Shown: positions 1 through 7,660 of the stretch, in pieces
Position numbering within the stretch: the stretch's first letter is position 1
Layout: each line of letters opens with the position of its first letter
From: Chloroflexi bacterium 44-23
GTDB taxonomy: Bacteria > Chloroflexota > Anaerolineae > Anaerolineales > Anaerolineaceae
Assembly: GCA_001899005.1 (NCBI GenBank)
Contig: MKUW01000007.1
Span: 341,782-405,781, forward strand
DNA length: 64,000 nt
Direction of reading: 5' to 3'
Program-made: the position numbers and the translations under genes
Notes under the pieces: generated by a model
What the model was told of the DNA's origin: nothing
Seen by the model: the letters and a program-made list of their open reading frames with translations, nothing else
Databases searched by the model: none

Positions 1-391
1 TATGCAACATGCCATGTGGTCCGCTTGTTCCACCAACTTCGAGCGTCAGTAAAAAAGCCTCAATTTTTCCAATGAAAGCCTCCCCGCCCAATCCTTCCCA
101 TAAGCCGCGCGAAAAAGGAACTCGCGAGCGTTGGTCCGCTTTCATAAAAACGACCCTCTTTTTATCAGGCTCGATTCTGAAAAAAGCGGTAACGGGCACT
201 TCCAGAGCGTAAGCTAATTTGTTCAATGTACTTACGGACGGGGAAGTCAGATTCCTTTCGATCATGCTAAGTGCATTCGCTGAGAGAGAACTACGCCGGG
301 CTAATTCGCGCATCGATATTCGGCGCGCTTCGCGCAACTCACGCAATCGTAAACCAATATCTACCGAGATTGCTTCATGTTCAAGACTCAT
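1..391 (-). CDS. XRE-family transcriptional regulator with cupin domain (partial, 3' end beyond window)
   Basis: Reading leftward from an ATG at 391, the frame stays open to the window edge, giving the first 130 residues. Residues about 10-65 form a helix-turn-helix of the XRE/Cro type (LRELREARRISMRELARRS, then SANALSMIERN and SPSVSTLNKLAYAL). After about residue 75 a sequence ending in GGTSGPHGMLH looks like the start of a C-terminal cupin. This HTH plus cupin layout is typical of small-molecule-sensing repressors. The start is supported by GGAGG seven bases upstream. The ligand cannot be told from the visible part. It is divergent from the gene at 791. Confidence 0.8.
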   Translation of the reverse strand, partial: MSLEHEAISVDIGLRLRELREARRISMRELARRSSLSANALSMIERNLTSPSVSTLNKLAYALEVPVTAFFRIEPDKKRVVFMKADQRSRVPFSRGLWEGLGGEAFIGKIEAFLLTLEVGGTSGPHGMLH

Positions 392-441
392 AATAAACCC
401 TCCAAAAGACGCGGCCACATTCCTGTGTCAATAACATTTTC

Positions 442-470
442 ATTATACGAGGTTTTCTTCACTTAAAAAG
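442..470 (-). promoter_or_regulatory. Putative promoter of the XRE/cupin regulator
   Basis: On the minus strand a perfect TATAAT lies at 447-442, about 50 bases before the regulator start. The -35 region around 465-470 matches the consensus poorly. It is bordered by an imperfect inverted repeat, TTAAAAAGT at 463-471 and ACTTTTAA at 482-489, which could be an autoregulatory operator. This is inferred from position only. Confidence 0.4.
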
Positions 471-554
471 TAAACGTAAAAACTTTTAATGCCATAACTT
501 GTATTTTTCAATTGAACAGGCTTACGAAGTGTTTTTGGGCAGGTGACCACCCGT

Positions 555-590
555 CTAAAAACTCTCTGCCCTAATTGATGAAATAAAACC
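555..590 (+). repeat. Dispersed intergenic repeat, copy A
   Basis: Core CTAAAAACTCTCTGCCCTAA followed by TTGATGAAATAAAACC. It shares the order TAAAAA, CTCTGC, CTAATT and an AT-rich tail with 25513-25550 (plus strand) and 43381-43412 (minus strand). In this copy GGGCAG at 537-542 is complementary to CTGCCC at 566-571, so it could fold. All three copies are intergenic. Confidence 0.5.
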
Positions 591-790
591 GTAATTTAAT
601 GTTTTTTTATAAATTTATTCATAATTTCCGATTATCTTTCAAATTCAGCCATCCGGTTCGGTTGAATGAACGACTGGACTATTGATACTCTAAGTGATAC
701 CAGACGATAAATTGAACTGATCCATTTTATATTAAAATTCTAATTTATAATATCTATTAGAACGATTGCAAAAGAGAGGAACCCGAAATA

Positions 791-3262
791 TTGTTTGACC
801 TTTATGTTCTCCCTTTGGGCTATCATGATCAAAAAAATGATTCCTTGGTTCAAGGTTATTATATTGGCACCGCTCAAAAAAGAACTGCTCGGAATCGAGA
901 ATTTGATATAGTATTATTTAAATTCTCTGCAACGCATGATTTATTATCCGCAGATAATGCTGAGGTTGAACGGTTTCTCCAAAAAGCTGCTACTCTTTTT
1001 TTCCGCACGAATGGCCCTGTTACAACGGCTATTCGTCAATGCAGTGGTTTTTTTAATGAATTGTTAATTAAGCACAATCAAGGCAAAACTGTCAGCCAGA
1101 TTATTACAGGAACCTTACAACTCGCAGTATTCCATGCTGAGGAAGCTTATTTTGCACATGCCGGATCAGCAGCCACCTATGTGATTAACAACGAACAACA
1201 GGATTTATTTATTAACCAGGCTGCCGGAAGTCAAGGGGTGGGGGTCAGCAAAGCAATAAAATTTAGCTTTTTTTATAAAGCCTTAAAAAATGGAGATAGG
1301 ATCATCATGACAGTCCATCCTCCGCAAGGGTGGACAAAAGTCTCATTAAGTGCGGGTTCACGTAATTCAATCAGCCACATGCGTAAGATCTTGATTGATA
1401 AAGCAGAAAGTGACTTTGAAGCCATTGTCATACAGGTTCGCAATGGTAATGGAGCAATTCACCAACTGCGTTTGGATGGAACACAACAAGAACAAACGGG
1501 GGCGATTGATGAAGAAATTATTGATCCACTCATTGATTCAGCCCCAACTGAATTAAACGCTGAAGAAGAATTTCCAATTGTTAGAAATTTGGAAAATGAA
1601 TTGGGTTTAAATGCCCCGAACAGCCCGAAAATAAATGAAGATAGTGCGCTAATTTTGCCAGTTGATCCAGTTGAAAAAGACGAGCCCTATAAGTCGCGTG
1701 CGGAGTTTTCATCCTCCCAACAAAAAGTACCCATATCCAGCCCAGAGAGTGTGACATATAGTGTGACATATGATGAAGCGGAGTCTGAAAAGGCTTCGAT
1801 TGATGTTCCCAAACGTTCACACCGCGAAATTTTGCAGGCAGAACAAAAATGGGAACCTGAAGCGGCTGTTGAAGAAAAAATCGGCAGGCAGCCATCAATT
1901 GCCTTTTCCAGAAGAGCGGCAAAGTGGTTAATAACCATTAAGAATTTCCTGGTTAAAGTTACCTCAAAATCAGAATCGTTGAACACTTCTATTTCGGAGA
2001 ATACAGCCAAGTTAATCTCAAGGACAAACCCGGCAAGCAGCACGAATAGTTCAACCCTATCATTAACCAGCATGTTCTTCATCGCCATTCTGGTGCCTGT
2101 CTTGGTGGTCGCAACTGCAACGACTGTATATTTTCGAAGTGGGCGTGGTGAGCAGCATCAAAAATTTGCGCTGCAGGCGAATGAGTTGATAACCCAGGCA
2201 AATGACGAAGTGGACGATGTTAAGCGTCTGGTTATCTTGCAGGATGCCCTTTTGTATCTGGATGAAGCTGAAAAATATGGAAAGACAGAAGCTTCACAAG
2301 AGTTGCGTTTGATTGTCCAAAAACACCTGGATATATTACAGGGTGTGACAAGACTGCAACTTCAGCCAACGGTTCAGGTTGGAATTGATCGCAGGATTAA
2401 TTTCTCAAGAATGGTGGTGAGTTTTAATGAGGATATCTACGCTCTCGATCAAGTTACAGGTCGTGTTTTACGGATGGTTGCAACCAGACCAGATTATCAA
2501 GTTGACACAACTTTTGTATGCGGACCGGGAAAATACGGACAGACAGTAGTACATGAATTGGTGGACATCGACCTGATATCATTTAGCAATGCGCGTAACG
2601 CCACGCTTATTGGAATTGATCGGGCTGGCAGCGTAATTTTATGTTCACCCGGTGGTGAACCCTTTGCGATTACTTTGAAGACGCCAGAATTAGGATGGGG
2701 GCATATCCAGGCAATCGGATTTAATGGCTACAGTCTTTACATTTTGGATATTGATGAAAGAACACGTGACTTATATCGGCTGCCTTCCGACGGATTAAGT
2801 TTTGAAGGCAACCCGGAATCTATTTTCAGTGGGAATACTCCTGCAGATTTATCCGAATCTGCGGATATAGCACTTTATGATAGCCAATTGTATGTGCTCA
2901 GTAATAATGGAAATTTAATGGAATGTTCACTGAATAATGTCCAAATTCTGTGTACTCCAAATATTGGATATGGCATCATCCAATCAGGTCAGGAGCGAAA
3001 GACAACGGAGATAATCGCGGGTACGAAGTTTGTACAAATTCAAACCACCCAACCCCCTGATCCCTCGATTTATTTTATGGATCAATTGAATGGAAGTGTC
3101 TATCATTTCAGCCTTGCAATGAATATGCAAAAACAAATTCGGCCAGACTTTGTTTCTTTGCAATCAGCTCCGCAAGGTGATTTAACAGCCTTTGCAGTCA
3201 GTCCATATGGCGTTATTCATTTTGCCTTCGGACACGCCCTCTACTTTGGTTACATCCCTTAG
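791..3262 (+). CDS. Large single-span membrane protein, PP2C-like N-terminus and beta-propeller-like C-terminus, function unknown
   Basis: The protein has 823 residues from a TTG start, with AGAGAGGA about ten bases upstream. Residues 1-250 are globular and vaguely like a PPM/PP2C phosphatase fold (an HAGSAATYVI strand and a GDRIIMTV segment), but the usual metal-binding Asp motifs are not obvious. Residues 250-425 are a low-complexity, acidic linker. One membrane span lies near 427-448 (FFIAILVPVLVVATATTVYF). A helical segment follows at about 455-520. The C-terminal 300 residues are beta-rich with repeated FNEDIYALD / FNGYSLYILD type blades, suggesting a propeller. It probably spans the cytoplasmic membrane with the propeller outside. 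The next gene starts 6 bases later. I do not recognise a named family. Confidence 0.7.
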   Translation: MFDLYVLPLGYHDQKNDSLVQGYYIGTAQKRTARNREFDIVLFKFSATHDLLSADNAEVERFLQKAATLFFRTNGPVTTAIRQCSGFFNELLIKHNQGKTVSQIITGTLQLAVFHAEEAYFAHAGSAATYVINNEQQDLFINQAAGSQGVGVSKAIKFSFFYKALKNGDRIIMTVHPPQGWTKVSLSAGSRNSISHMRKILIDKAESDFEAIVIQVRNGNGAIHQLRLDGTQQEQTGAIDEEIIDPLIDSAPTELNAEEEFPIVRNLENELGLNAPNSPKINEDSALILPVDPVEKDEPYKSRAEFSSSQQKVPISSPESVTYSVTYDEAESEKASIDVPKRSHREILQAEQKWEPEAAVEEKIGRQPSIAFSRRAAKWLITIKNFLVKVTSKSESLNTSISENTAKLISRTNPASSTNSSTLSLTSMFFIAILVPVLVVATATTVYFRSGRGEQHQKFALQANELITQANDEVDDVKRLVILQDALLYLDEAEKYGKTEASQELRLIVQKHLDILQGVTRLQLQPTVQVGIDRRINFSRMVVSFNEDIYALDQVTGRVLRMVATRPDYQVDTTFVCGPGKYGQTVVHELVDIDLISFSNARNATLIGIDRAGSVILCSPGGEPFAITLKTPELGWGHIQAIGFNGYSLYILDIDERTRDLYRLPSDGLSFEGNPESIFSGNTPADLSESADIALYDSQLYVLSNNGNLMECSLNNVQILCTPNIGYGIIQSGQERKTTEIIAGTKFVQIQTTQPPDPSIYFMDQLNGSVYHFSLAMNMQKQIRPDFVSLQSAPQGDLTAFAVSPYGVIHFAFGHALYFGYIP

Positions 3263-3268
3263 GGAATC

Positions 3269-4387
3269 ATGACGAATATTTTTGAGAGCATCACCCATCC
3301 AACGTTGATTTTGGATGAGAAAAAAGCACGTAGAAATCTGGAATCAATTTCAAACAAAATTGAAAACCAAAATATTCTATTTCGTCCGCACTTTAAGACG
3401 CATCAATCGGCAAAAATTGGAAGTTGGTTTTTGGAACGCGGTATTCGGCCAATTACGGTTTCTTCTGTGGAAATGGCAACATATTTTGCCAGACATGGCT
3501 GGAATGATATCTTAATTGCCTTTCCAGTCAATTTGCGCGAAATAGACGCAATAGCCAGCCTGGCCAAGACCACCTCATTATCATTATTAGTTGAAGATCT
3601 GGAAACGATTGAACAATTAAATAATCACCTGGTCGAAGAGGTGGAATTACGCGTGAAGGTTGATGTCGGTGCACGGCGCAGTGGGGTGGATTGGAATCAA
3701 CCGCAAAAAATTATACAGATTGTCGATCGCATCAATTCAAGCCCGAGACTGAAATTTGGCGGGTTATTAACCCATGCCGGTCATTCGTACCGTGCCCATG
3801 GTGTTAACGAAGTTGTTGCTTTGTATGCGCAAACTTTGGAGCGTATGCAATCGGTTCAATTAGCACTGCTGGAAAATGGTGTAGAAAATGTACGCATTTC
3901 TGTTGGTGATACACCAACAACTTCTTTAGTTCAAAATCTGGGTGATATCGATGAGATCCGCCCGGGAAATTTCCTTTTTTACGACATGCAGCAATTTAAA
4001 ATTGGATCATGTTCATTAGAGCAAATTGCGGTTTGTGTCACCTGTCCTATTGTAGCAATTCATAAAGACAGAGACGAAATTGTCGTATATGGAGGAGCCA
4101 TTCATTTTTCCAAAGATTATTATGCTCGCAGCGATGGTTCTAACGGATACGGATTAGCGGTCGGTAGCGCTTCACAAAATTGGGATTGCAATAACATCAT
4201 CGGTGAGGTTAAATCATTATCGCAGGAGCATGGTGTAATTAAGTGTTTACCCGGCAAAGCTGAATTGCAAAAAACAGGTGATTTGTTATGCATTTTGCCA
4301 GCTCACTCATGTTTGACGGTCCAAGCCATGCGGACGTATACGACATTGGATGGCCAGATAATTCAGACATTGAATAGTGATTGTTAA
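3269..4387 (+). CDS. D-serine dehydratase-like / D-threonine aldolase-like PLP enzyme (alanine racemase fold type III)
   Basis: This is a 372-residue PLP enzyme with the alanine-racemase-type barrel. The Schiff-base lysine is likely K43 in FRPHFKTH. The C-terminal LPAHSCLT carries the His-x-Cys pair (H346, C348) that binds zinc in eukaryotic-type D-serine dehydratases, so a zinc- and PLP-dependent D-amino-acid lyase is expected. D-threonine aldolases share the fold and cannot be excluded. The preceding stop overlaps an AGGGA ribosome-binding site, so it is probably co-transcribed with the gene at 791. It converges on the M50 protease gene with a 4-base overlap of the ends. Confidence 0.85.
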   Translation: MTNIFESITHPTLILDEKKARRNLESISNKIENQNILFRPHFKTHQSAKIGSWFLERGIRPITVSSVEMATYFARHGWNDILIAFPVNLREIDAIASLAKTTSLSLLVEDLETIEQLNNHLVEEVELRVKVDVGARRSGVDWNQPQKIIQIVDRINSSPRLKFGGLLTHAGHSYRAHGVNEVVALYAQTLERMQSVQLALLENGVENVRISVGDTPTTSLVQNLGDIDEIRPGNFLFYDMQQFKIGSCSLEQIAVCVTCPIVAIHKDRDEIVVYGGAIHFSKDYYARSDGSNGYGLAVGSASQNWDCNNIIGEVKSLSQEHGVIKCLPGKAELQKTGDLLCILPAHSCLTVQAMRTYTTLDGQIIQTLNSDC

Positions 4388-5601
4388 GAGAGAATCACCA
4401 AAGGCACGGGGATAAACACGAGAATAAATACGATAAGCATAAAAGCAGCCAGCATCTTACGTTTTCGATCTAACGGTGTAATTTCATCCGCGACCTGTGA
4501 GGGAATCTTGTTAAGGAAAAATAATAAGAAAGCCCATAACCACCAACCATTCCAGGCGAAGCCCAGGATTACCATTAATACAAGCAAAAAGCTAAAAATT
4601 TTTCTGGAATTCTTACCAACCATTGTCGAAAGGATGTGACCGCCATCCAACTGCCCGATTGGAATTAAATTTAAGGAAGTCACTAAAATTCCAGCCCAGC
4701 CTGCCCATGCAACCGGATGTAAATTTACATCAAGCCCACCCAGCGGCATAGGCTGGCCTGTAAAAAAGTAGCGCAACCAATATAAAAACGGTGAAACATT
4801 CCCAAAGTCAACCGGTTGAGGCAGCAATTTTCCAAAAGTGATGTATTTCATTAACAGATAGAGGAGAGAGTTGCCTTCCATTTGAAAAGCATTTCCATTA
4901 CCAATAACAGTTGGTAATGGCAGGACTTTTGATAAGGATAAGCCAATAAAAAGAACCGGAATCGCAATCAGCAACCCACTCAATGGCCCGGCAATGCCGA
5001 TATCAAAAAGTTGTTTTTTATTCTTGGGAATCCCACGCATATTGATAAAAGCGCCCATCGTTCCAAAAGGACTGATAACCGGCAGTGGAATAAAATACGG
5101 TAAAGTTACGTTTACCTTATGATAACGGCCGGCAAAAAAATGACCCATTTCGTGGGCTCCCAGGATTGCGATCAAACTCACAGCAAAGGGCCAGCCATCC
5201 AGAAAAATTGCCTTTATTAAGTCCCAAGTTGATCCCTGATCGAGTGATTCAAGTGCCAGTAAACCCCCGGTAAACCAGACTGAAAGCAGGGTTGCAATAA
5301 AAAGAATAATATTAATTTTCTTATTTGCCGGTGCCTGTGCCGGTAAATCTTCGATAAGGTAGATTACCTGCTGACCGTTTTCAACCCTGAATAAAGGTTT
5401 TAAGTGAAAGCGGGTTAAAAGATTTGCAATCTCTTCATAAGCTTGTTCACTGTTTTCGTTGCGCAAGACACCACGAAACCGAAAAAGCCATTTATCCGTC
5501 CGAGTACCACTGGTTGTATCTTGAATATTGAAATTTCTGGCAACTATGTTGTTTATGGAAGTTATATCTTCAAAAAGAATTTCATTCCTTGATGGTTCCA
5601 T
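4384..5601 (-). CDS. Site-2 protease-type M50 family membrane metalloprotease
   Basis: This 405-residue polytopic membrane protein carries the two M50 signatures: HEMGH (HExxH zinc motif, inside LGAHEMGHFFAG) and NLIPIGQLDGGH, whose Asp is the third zinc ligand. The first about 120 residues are soluble, followed by several hydrophobic spans. The layout resembles the plant EGY / bacterial large M50 group rather than RseP, since no PDZ domain is seen. GGAG lies five bases before the ATG. It is expected to cleave within transmembrane segments; no substrate is indicated by the context. Confidence 0.85.
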   Translation of the reverse strand: MEPSRNEILFEDITSINNIVARNFNIQDTTSGTRTDKWLFRFRGVLRNENSEQAYEEIANLLTRFHLKPLFRVENGQQVIYLIEDLPAQAPANKKINIILFIATLLSVWFTGGLLALESLDQGSTWDLIKAIFLDGWPFAVSLIAILGAHEMGHFFAGRYHKVNVTLPYFIPLPVISPFGTMGAFINMRGIPKNKKQLFDIGIAGPLSGLLIAIPVLFIGLSLSKVLPLPTVIGNGNAFQMEGNSLLYLLMKYITFGKLLPQPVDFGNVSPFLYWLRYFFTGQPMPLGGLDVNLHPVAWAGWAGILVTSLNLIPIGQLDGGHILSTMVGKNSRKIFSFLLVLMVILGFAWNGWWLWAFLLFFLNKIPSQVADEITPLDRKRKMLAAFMLIVFILVFIPVPLVILS

Positions 5602-5750
5602 TTTTCTCCATTGATCATGGTAAATGTGTGGAAGAGGTAGTCATTATGTCAATAAGACCAAGATTGCTCTTATTATAAATCTGACATCCTTAATAAATTA
5701 GAACAAAGGATGAAAATCCTAATGCCACAGCATTTGTAATAGCTAACAGG

Positions 5751-5844
5751 CGGGAGTGAATGGGAGTCGAACCCACCGCGGCTTGCATAACAACCCGCCA
5801 CCGATTTTGAAGACCGAGAGGCCCACCGGGACCTAATCACTCCC
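5751..5844 (-). tRNA. selC: tRNA-Sec (anticodon TCA)
   Basis: The minus strand folds as a selenocysteine tRNA of 94 bases. It has an 8-bp acceptor stem (GGGAGTGA with TCACTCCC), a 6-bp D stem with a 4-base loop (AGGTCC, CGGT, GGGCCT), an anticodon loop CTTCAAA with anticodon TCA, a long variable arm (GCGGGTTG with CAAGCCGC, one mismatch), and a T loop TTCGACT. The discriminator is G, followed by CCT, so the final A of CCA is not encoded. The 8-bp acceptor, 6-bp D stem and TCA anticodon together separate tRNA-Sec from tRNA-Ser and suppressor tRNAs. No selA, selB, selD or selenoprotein gene was seen in the window. Confidence 0.93.
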
Positions 5845-5960
5845 ACATTAAGCATACTTTATGCTCAATGACTGGTCAAGACAATAAATACTATTAATCC
5901 CTTTTGAATATTTGGATAAAAAACCTAAATCCGTTGAGTATTGGCGTTCATCAAGAAAAA

Positions 5961-6512
5961 TTAAAAAGCAAAAGGGAAAAGCTTAATTATCCAGGGTAAT
6001 AAAAAGATTGCTGCAATTCCCAACGTGATGCCTAGAACTTTTCCGGCCAAAATATCAGAGAGGTAATGGACTCCCGTCATCACACGTGATAATGCAACTA
6101 AAGGGGCCCAGATCGTTAACATCAGAGCGCACCAGATTGGGGCTATACCCCAAGCCAGGCTTGCAAGAAAAAATACGCGTGTAGCATGCCCGGATGGAAA
6201 CGAGTGGGGATCCGTATTGCGATAAATGGCTCCCCATTCACCATCCGGTCGGCGGCGGCGAATACTGAATTTTAGAGCCAAAATGATCATCGCGAGAAGA
6301 ACTGTTCCGGATGCGAGGGCTGCAGCAATGCGATGCCACTCTCCTTTAGTAAAAAGCCAAATGAGCAGGAGAACTCCCAGACAATACCAGGAATCTCCTG
6401 AATGAGCAAAAAAAGTGGAGACATTCCAGAGCAGCTTTCGCTCGGGGTTAATTCGCAATTTTTGCGTCATTGTATAATCCCAAGATAAAATTTTTTTTAT
6501 GAAATTGATCAT
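5961..6512 (-). CDS. PAP2 superfamily membrane phosphatase
   Basis: This 183-residue membrane protein has the three acid-phosphatase motifs in order: KFSIRRRRP (KxxxxxxRP), SFPSGHAT (PSGH with the proton-donor His) and SRVMTGVHYLSD (SRxxxxxHxxxD with the nucleophile His). Hydrophobic helices lie between them. Members hydrolyse phosphatidate, undecaprenyl pyrophosphate or related lipid phosphates at the outer membrane face; the exact substrate is not visible. There is no clear ribosome-binding site at the first ATG, and a second ATG 14 codons later is an alternative. Confidence 0.87.
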   Translation of the reverse strand: MINFIKKILSWDYTMTQKLRINPERKLLWNVSTFFAHSGDSWYCLGVLLLIWLFTKGEWHRIAAALASGTVLLAMIILALKFSIRRRRPDGEWGAIYRNTDPHSFPSGHATRVFFLASLAWGIAPIWCALMLTIWAPLVALSRVMTGVHYLSDILAGKVLGITLGIAAIFLLPWIIKLFPFAF

Positions 6513-6674
6513 ATTTGGTATTTTGACACCCGTATTAACTTAGGCGAGTATACCCTGAAGCGTGTCATCCTGCAATTTATCTGTGTAAATGAGACGGTAG
6601 CAGGAGAATTTTCTTAAACACGCTTGACCCTATAAAAAAAGGAAAAACTATTAGGAAATTTTTAATTTAGAGTG

Positions 6675-6680
6675 TATAAT
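6675..6680 (+). promoter_or_regulatory. -10 element of the xdh operon promoter
   Basis: Perfect TATAAT with no clear -35 hexamer. Transcription from it would begin near 6687, leaving a leader of about 98 bases that contains the structured element at 6697-6781. Confidence 0.45.
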
Positions 6681-6696
6681 ATGGACAAATATTTGA

Positions 6697-6781
6697 TTCG
6701 GTGGTCGGTTTGATTAAATGAGCCGGCGTCGGTACAGAAAAACCGTCGAAAAGTGCCGCCAGTGGAAAAGGAGCCACCGAA
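6697..6781 (+). ncRNA. Structured 5' leader (riboswitch-like candidate) of the molybdenum hydroxylase operon
   Basis: TTCGGTGG at 6697-6704 is fully complementary to CCACCGAA at 6774-6781, giving an 8-bp closing stem that ends three bases before the start codon. Inside are GGTTT/GAGCC, GGCG pairing with CGCC of CCGCC, and CGGT/ACCG hairpins, which together make a branched junction. The closing strand also contains the purine-rich GGAG (6770-6773 region) expected to act as ribosome-binding site, so folding could control translation. I could not match it to a riboswitch class I know (molybdenum cofactor, purine, xanthine, cobalamin were considered). Confidence 0.5.
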
Positions 6782-6784
6782 CGA

Positions 6785-7660
6785 ATGACAATCTGGAAAG
6801 AATATCTATTAGCAAATTCTATTGAACAAGCATTTGAACTGCTTGACTCTGTTGACGACTCAACATGTTGGGTTGGAGGCGGATCGGATTTAATGCTGGA
6901 GGTTCAACAAGGCCGGCGAAAACCTGCAGACCGAATGGTTGATCTGAATTCCATTCCCCAATTAGGCGTTTTAGAGTTGCAAGACGGTTGTTTGTTGATT
7001 GGTGCAGGTGTACCAGTCAGTAAAATTGCCAGTTCACCCATTGTAAAAGAGCATGCCCAGGCAGTGGTCGAGGCAACCCGCTTAATCGGCGGCCCACAAG
7101 TGCGCAATGTCGCCACTTTGGGAGGCAATGTCGCTCATGCTTTACCGGCTGCTGATGGGATGATTTCATTGGTTGCAATGGATGCTATCGCGATTATTGC
7201 CCAGAAAGCTGGGATGGATGAGCAACCCATCCTCAAACTATTTAAAGGTCCAGGCATCACGATGCTTGAAAAAAACCAAATCATTTTACAATTCCGTATT
7301 AAACAGCGGGAAAAAGGTGAAGGTTCTGCATTTCAGCGCATCATGCGTCCACAAGGTGTCGCCCTGCCGATATTAAATTTGGCTATTTGGGTAAAACGCG
7401 ATAAAGAAATGGTTTTAGATTTACGGGTGGTCTTTGGCCCTTCGGGTCCGGTACCAACCAGAGCGAGCTTTGTTGAAGCAGCGTTACGTGGAAAACTTAT
7501 GAGCCAGGATGCCATCAATGAAGCGCTGGCAGCCATCACTGCGACGGTAAATTTCAGGACGAGCAAAAACAGAGCCACAGCAGAATATCGTCATCAGATT
7601 GCCAGGCAATTATTTGTAAAAACTTTAGCATCAGCCTGGGAAAGAGCAGAGTCCGCATGA
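6785..7660 (+). CDS. Molybdenum hydroxylase (xanthine dehydrogenase family) FAD-binding subunit
   Basis: At 291 residues it has the expected length and order for this subunit: an N-terminal FAD-binding type 5 domain with the two flavin-binding stretches (WVGGGSDLML near residue 31, and RLIGGPQVRNVATLGGNVAH near 99-118), then the CO-dehydrogenase flavoprotein C-terminal domain. It passes electrons from the iron-sulfur clusters of its partner to NAD+. Its stop overlaps the next start by four bases (ATGA), so the two are translationally coupled. It lies directly behind the structured leader. Confidence 0.92.
   Translation: MTIWKEYLLANSIEQAFELLDSVDDSTCWVGGGSDLMLEVQQGRRKPADRMVDLNSIPQLGVLELQDGCLLIGAGVPVSKIASSPIVKEHAQAVVEATRLIGGPQVRNVATLGGNVAHALPAADGMISLVAMDAIAIIAQKAGMDEQPILKLFKGPGITMLEKNQIILQFRIKQREKGEGSAFQRIMRPQGVALPILNLAIWVKRDKEMVLDLRVVFGPSGPVPTRASFVEAALRGKLMSQDAINEALAAITATVNFRTSKNRATAEYRHQIARQLFVKTLASAWERAESA

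Larger units (their letters stand above)
392..790. other. Divergent intergenic region, 399 bases
   Basis: AT-rich spacer between the XRE regulator (minus) and the gene at 791 (plus). It holds the regulator's putative promoter and one copy of a dispersed short repeat (555-590). No convincing ORF or RNA gene was seen in the rest. Confidence 0.6.

Noticed and set aside
1753..1775. Tandem GTGACATAT repeat
   Set aside because: Lies inside the 823-residue gene and encodes a short SVTY-SVTY duplication in the linker; no separate function is likely.
5673..5855. 60-codon minus-strand frame
   Set aside because: It is the tRNA-Sec gene read as protein.
6697..6781. Identification of the xdh leader as a molybdenum cofactor or cobalamin riboswitch
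   Set aside because: A short CCGCCA resemblance to the cobalamin core was seen, but the other conserved blocks are absent, so only a structured leader is claimed.
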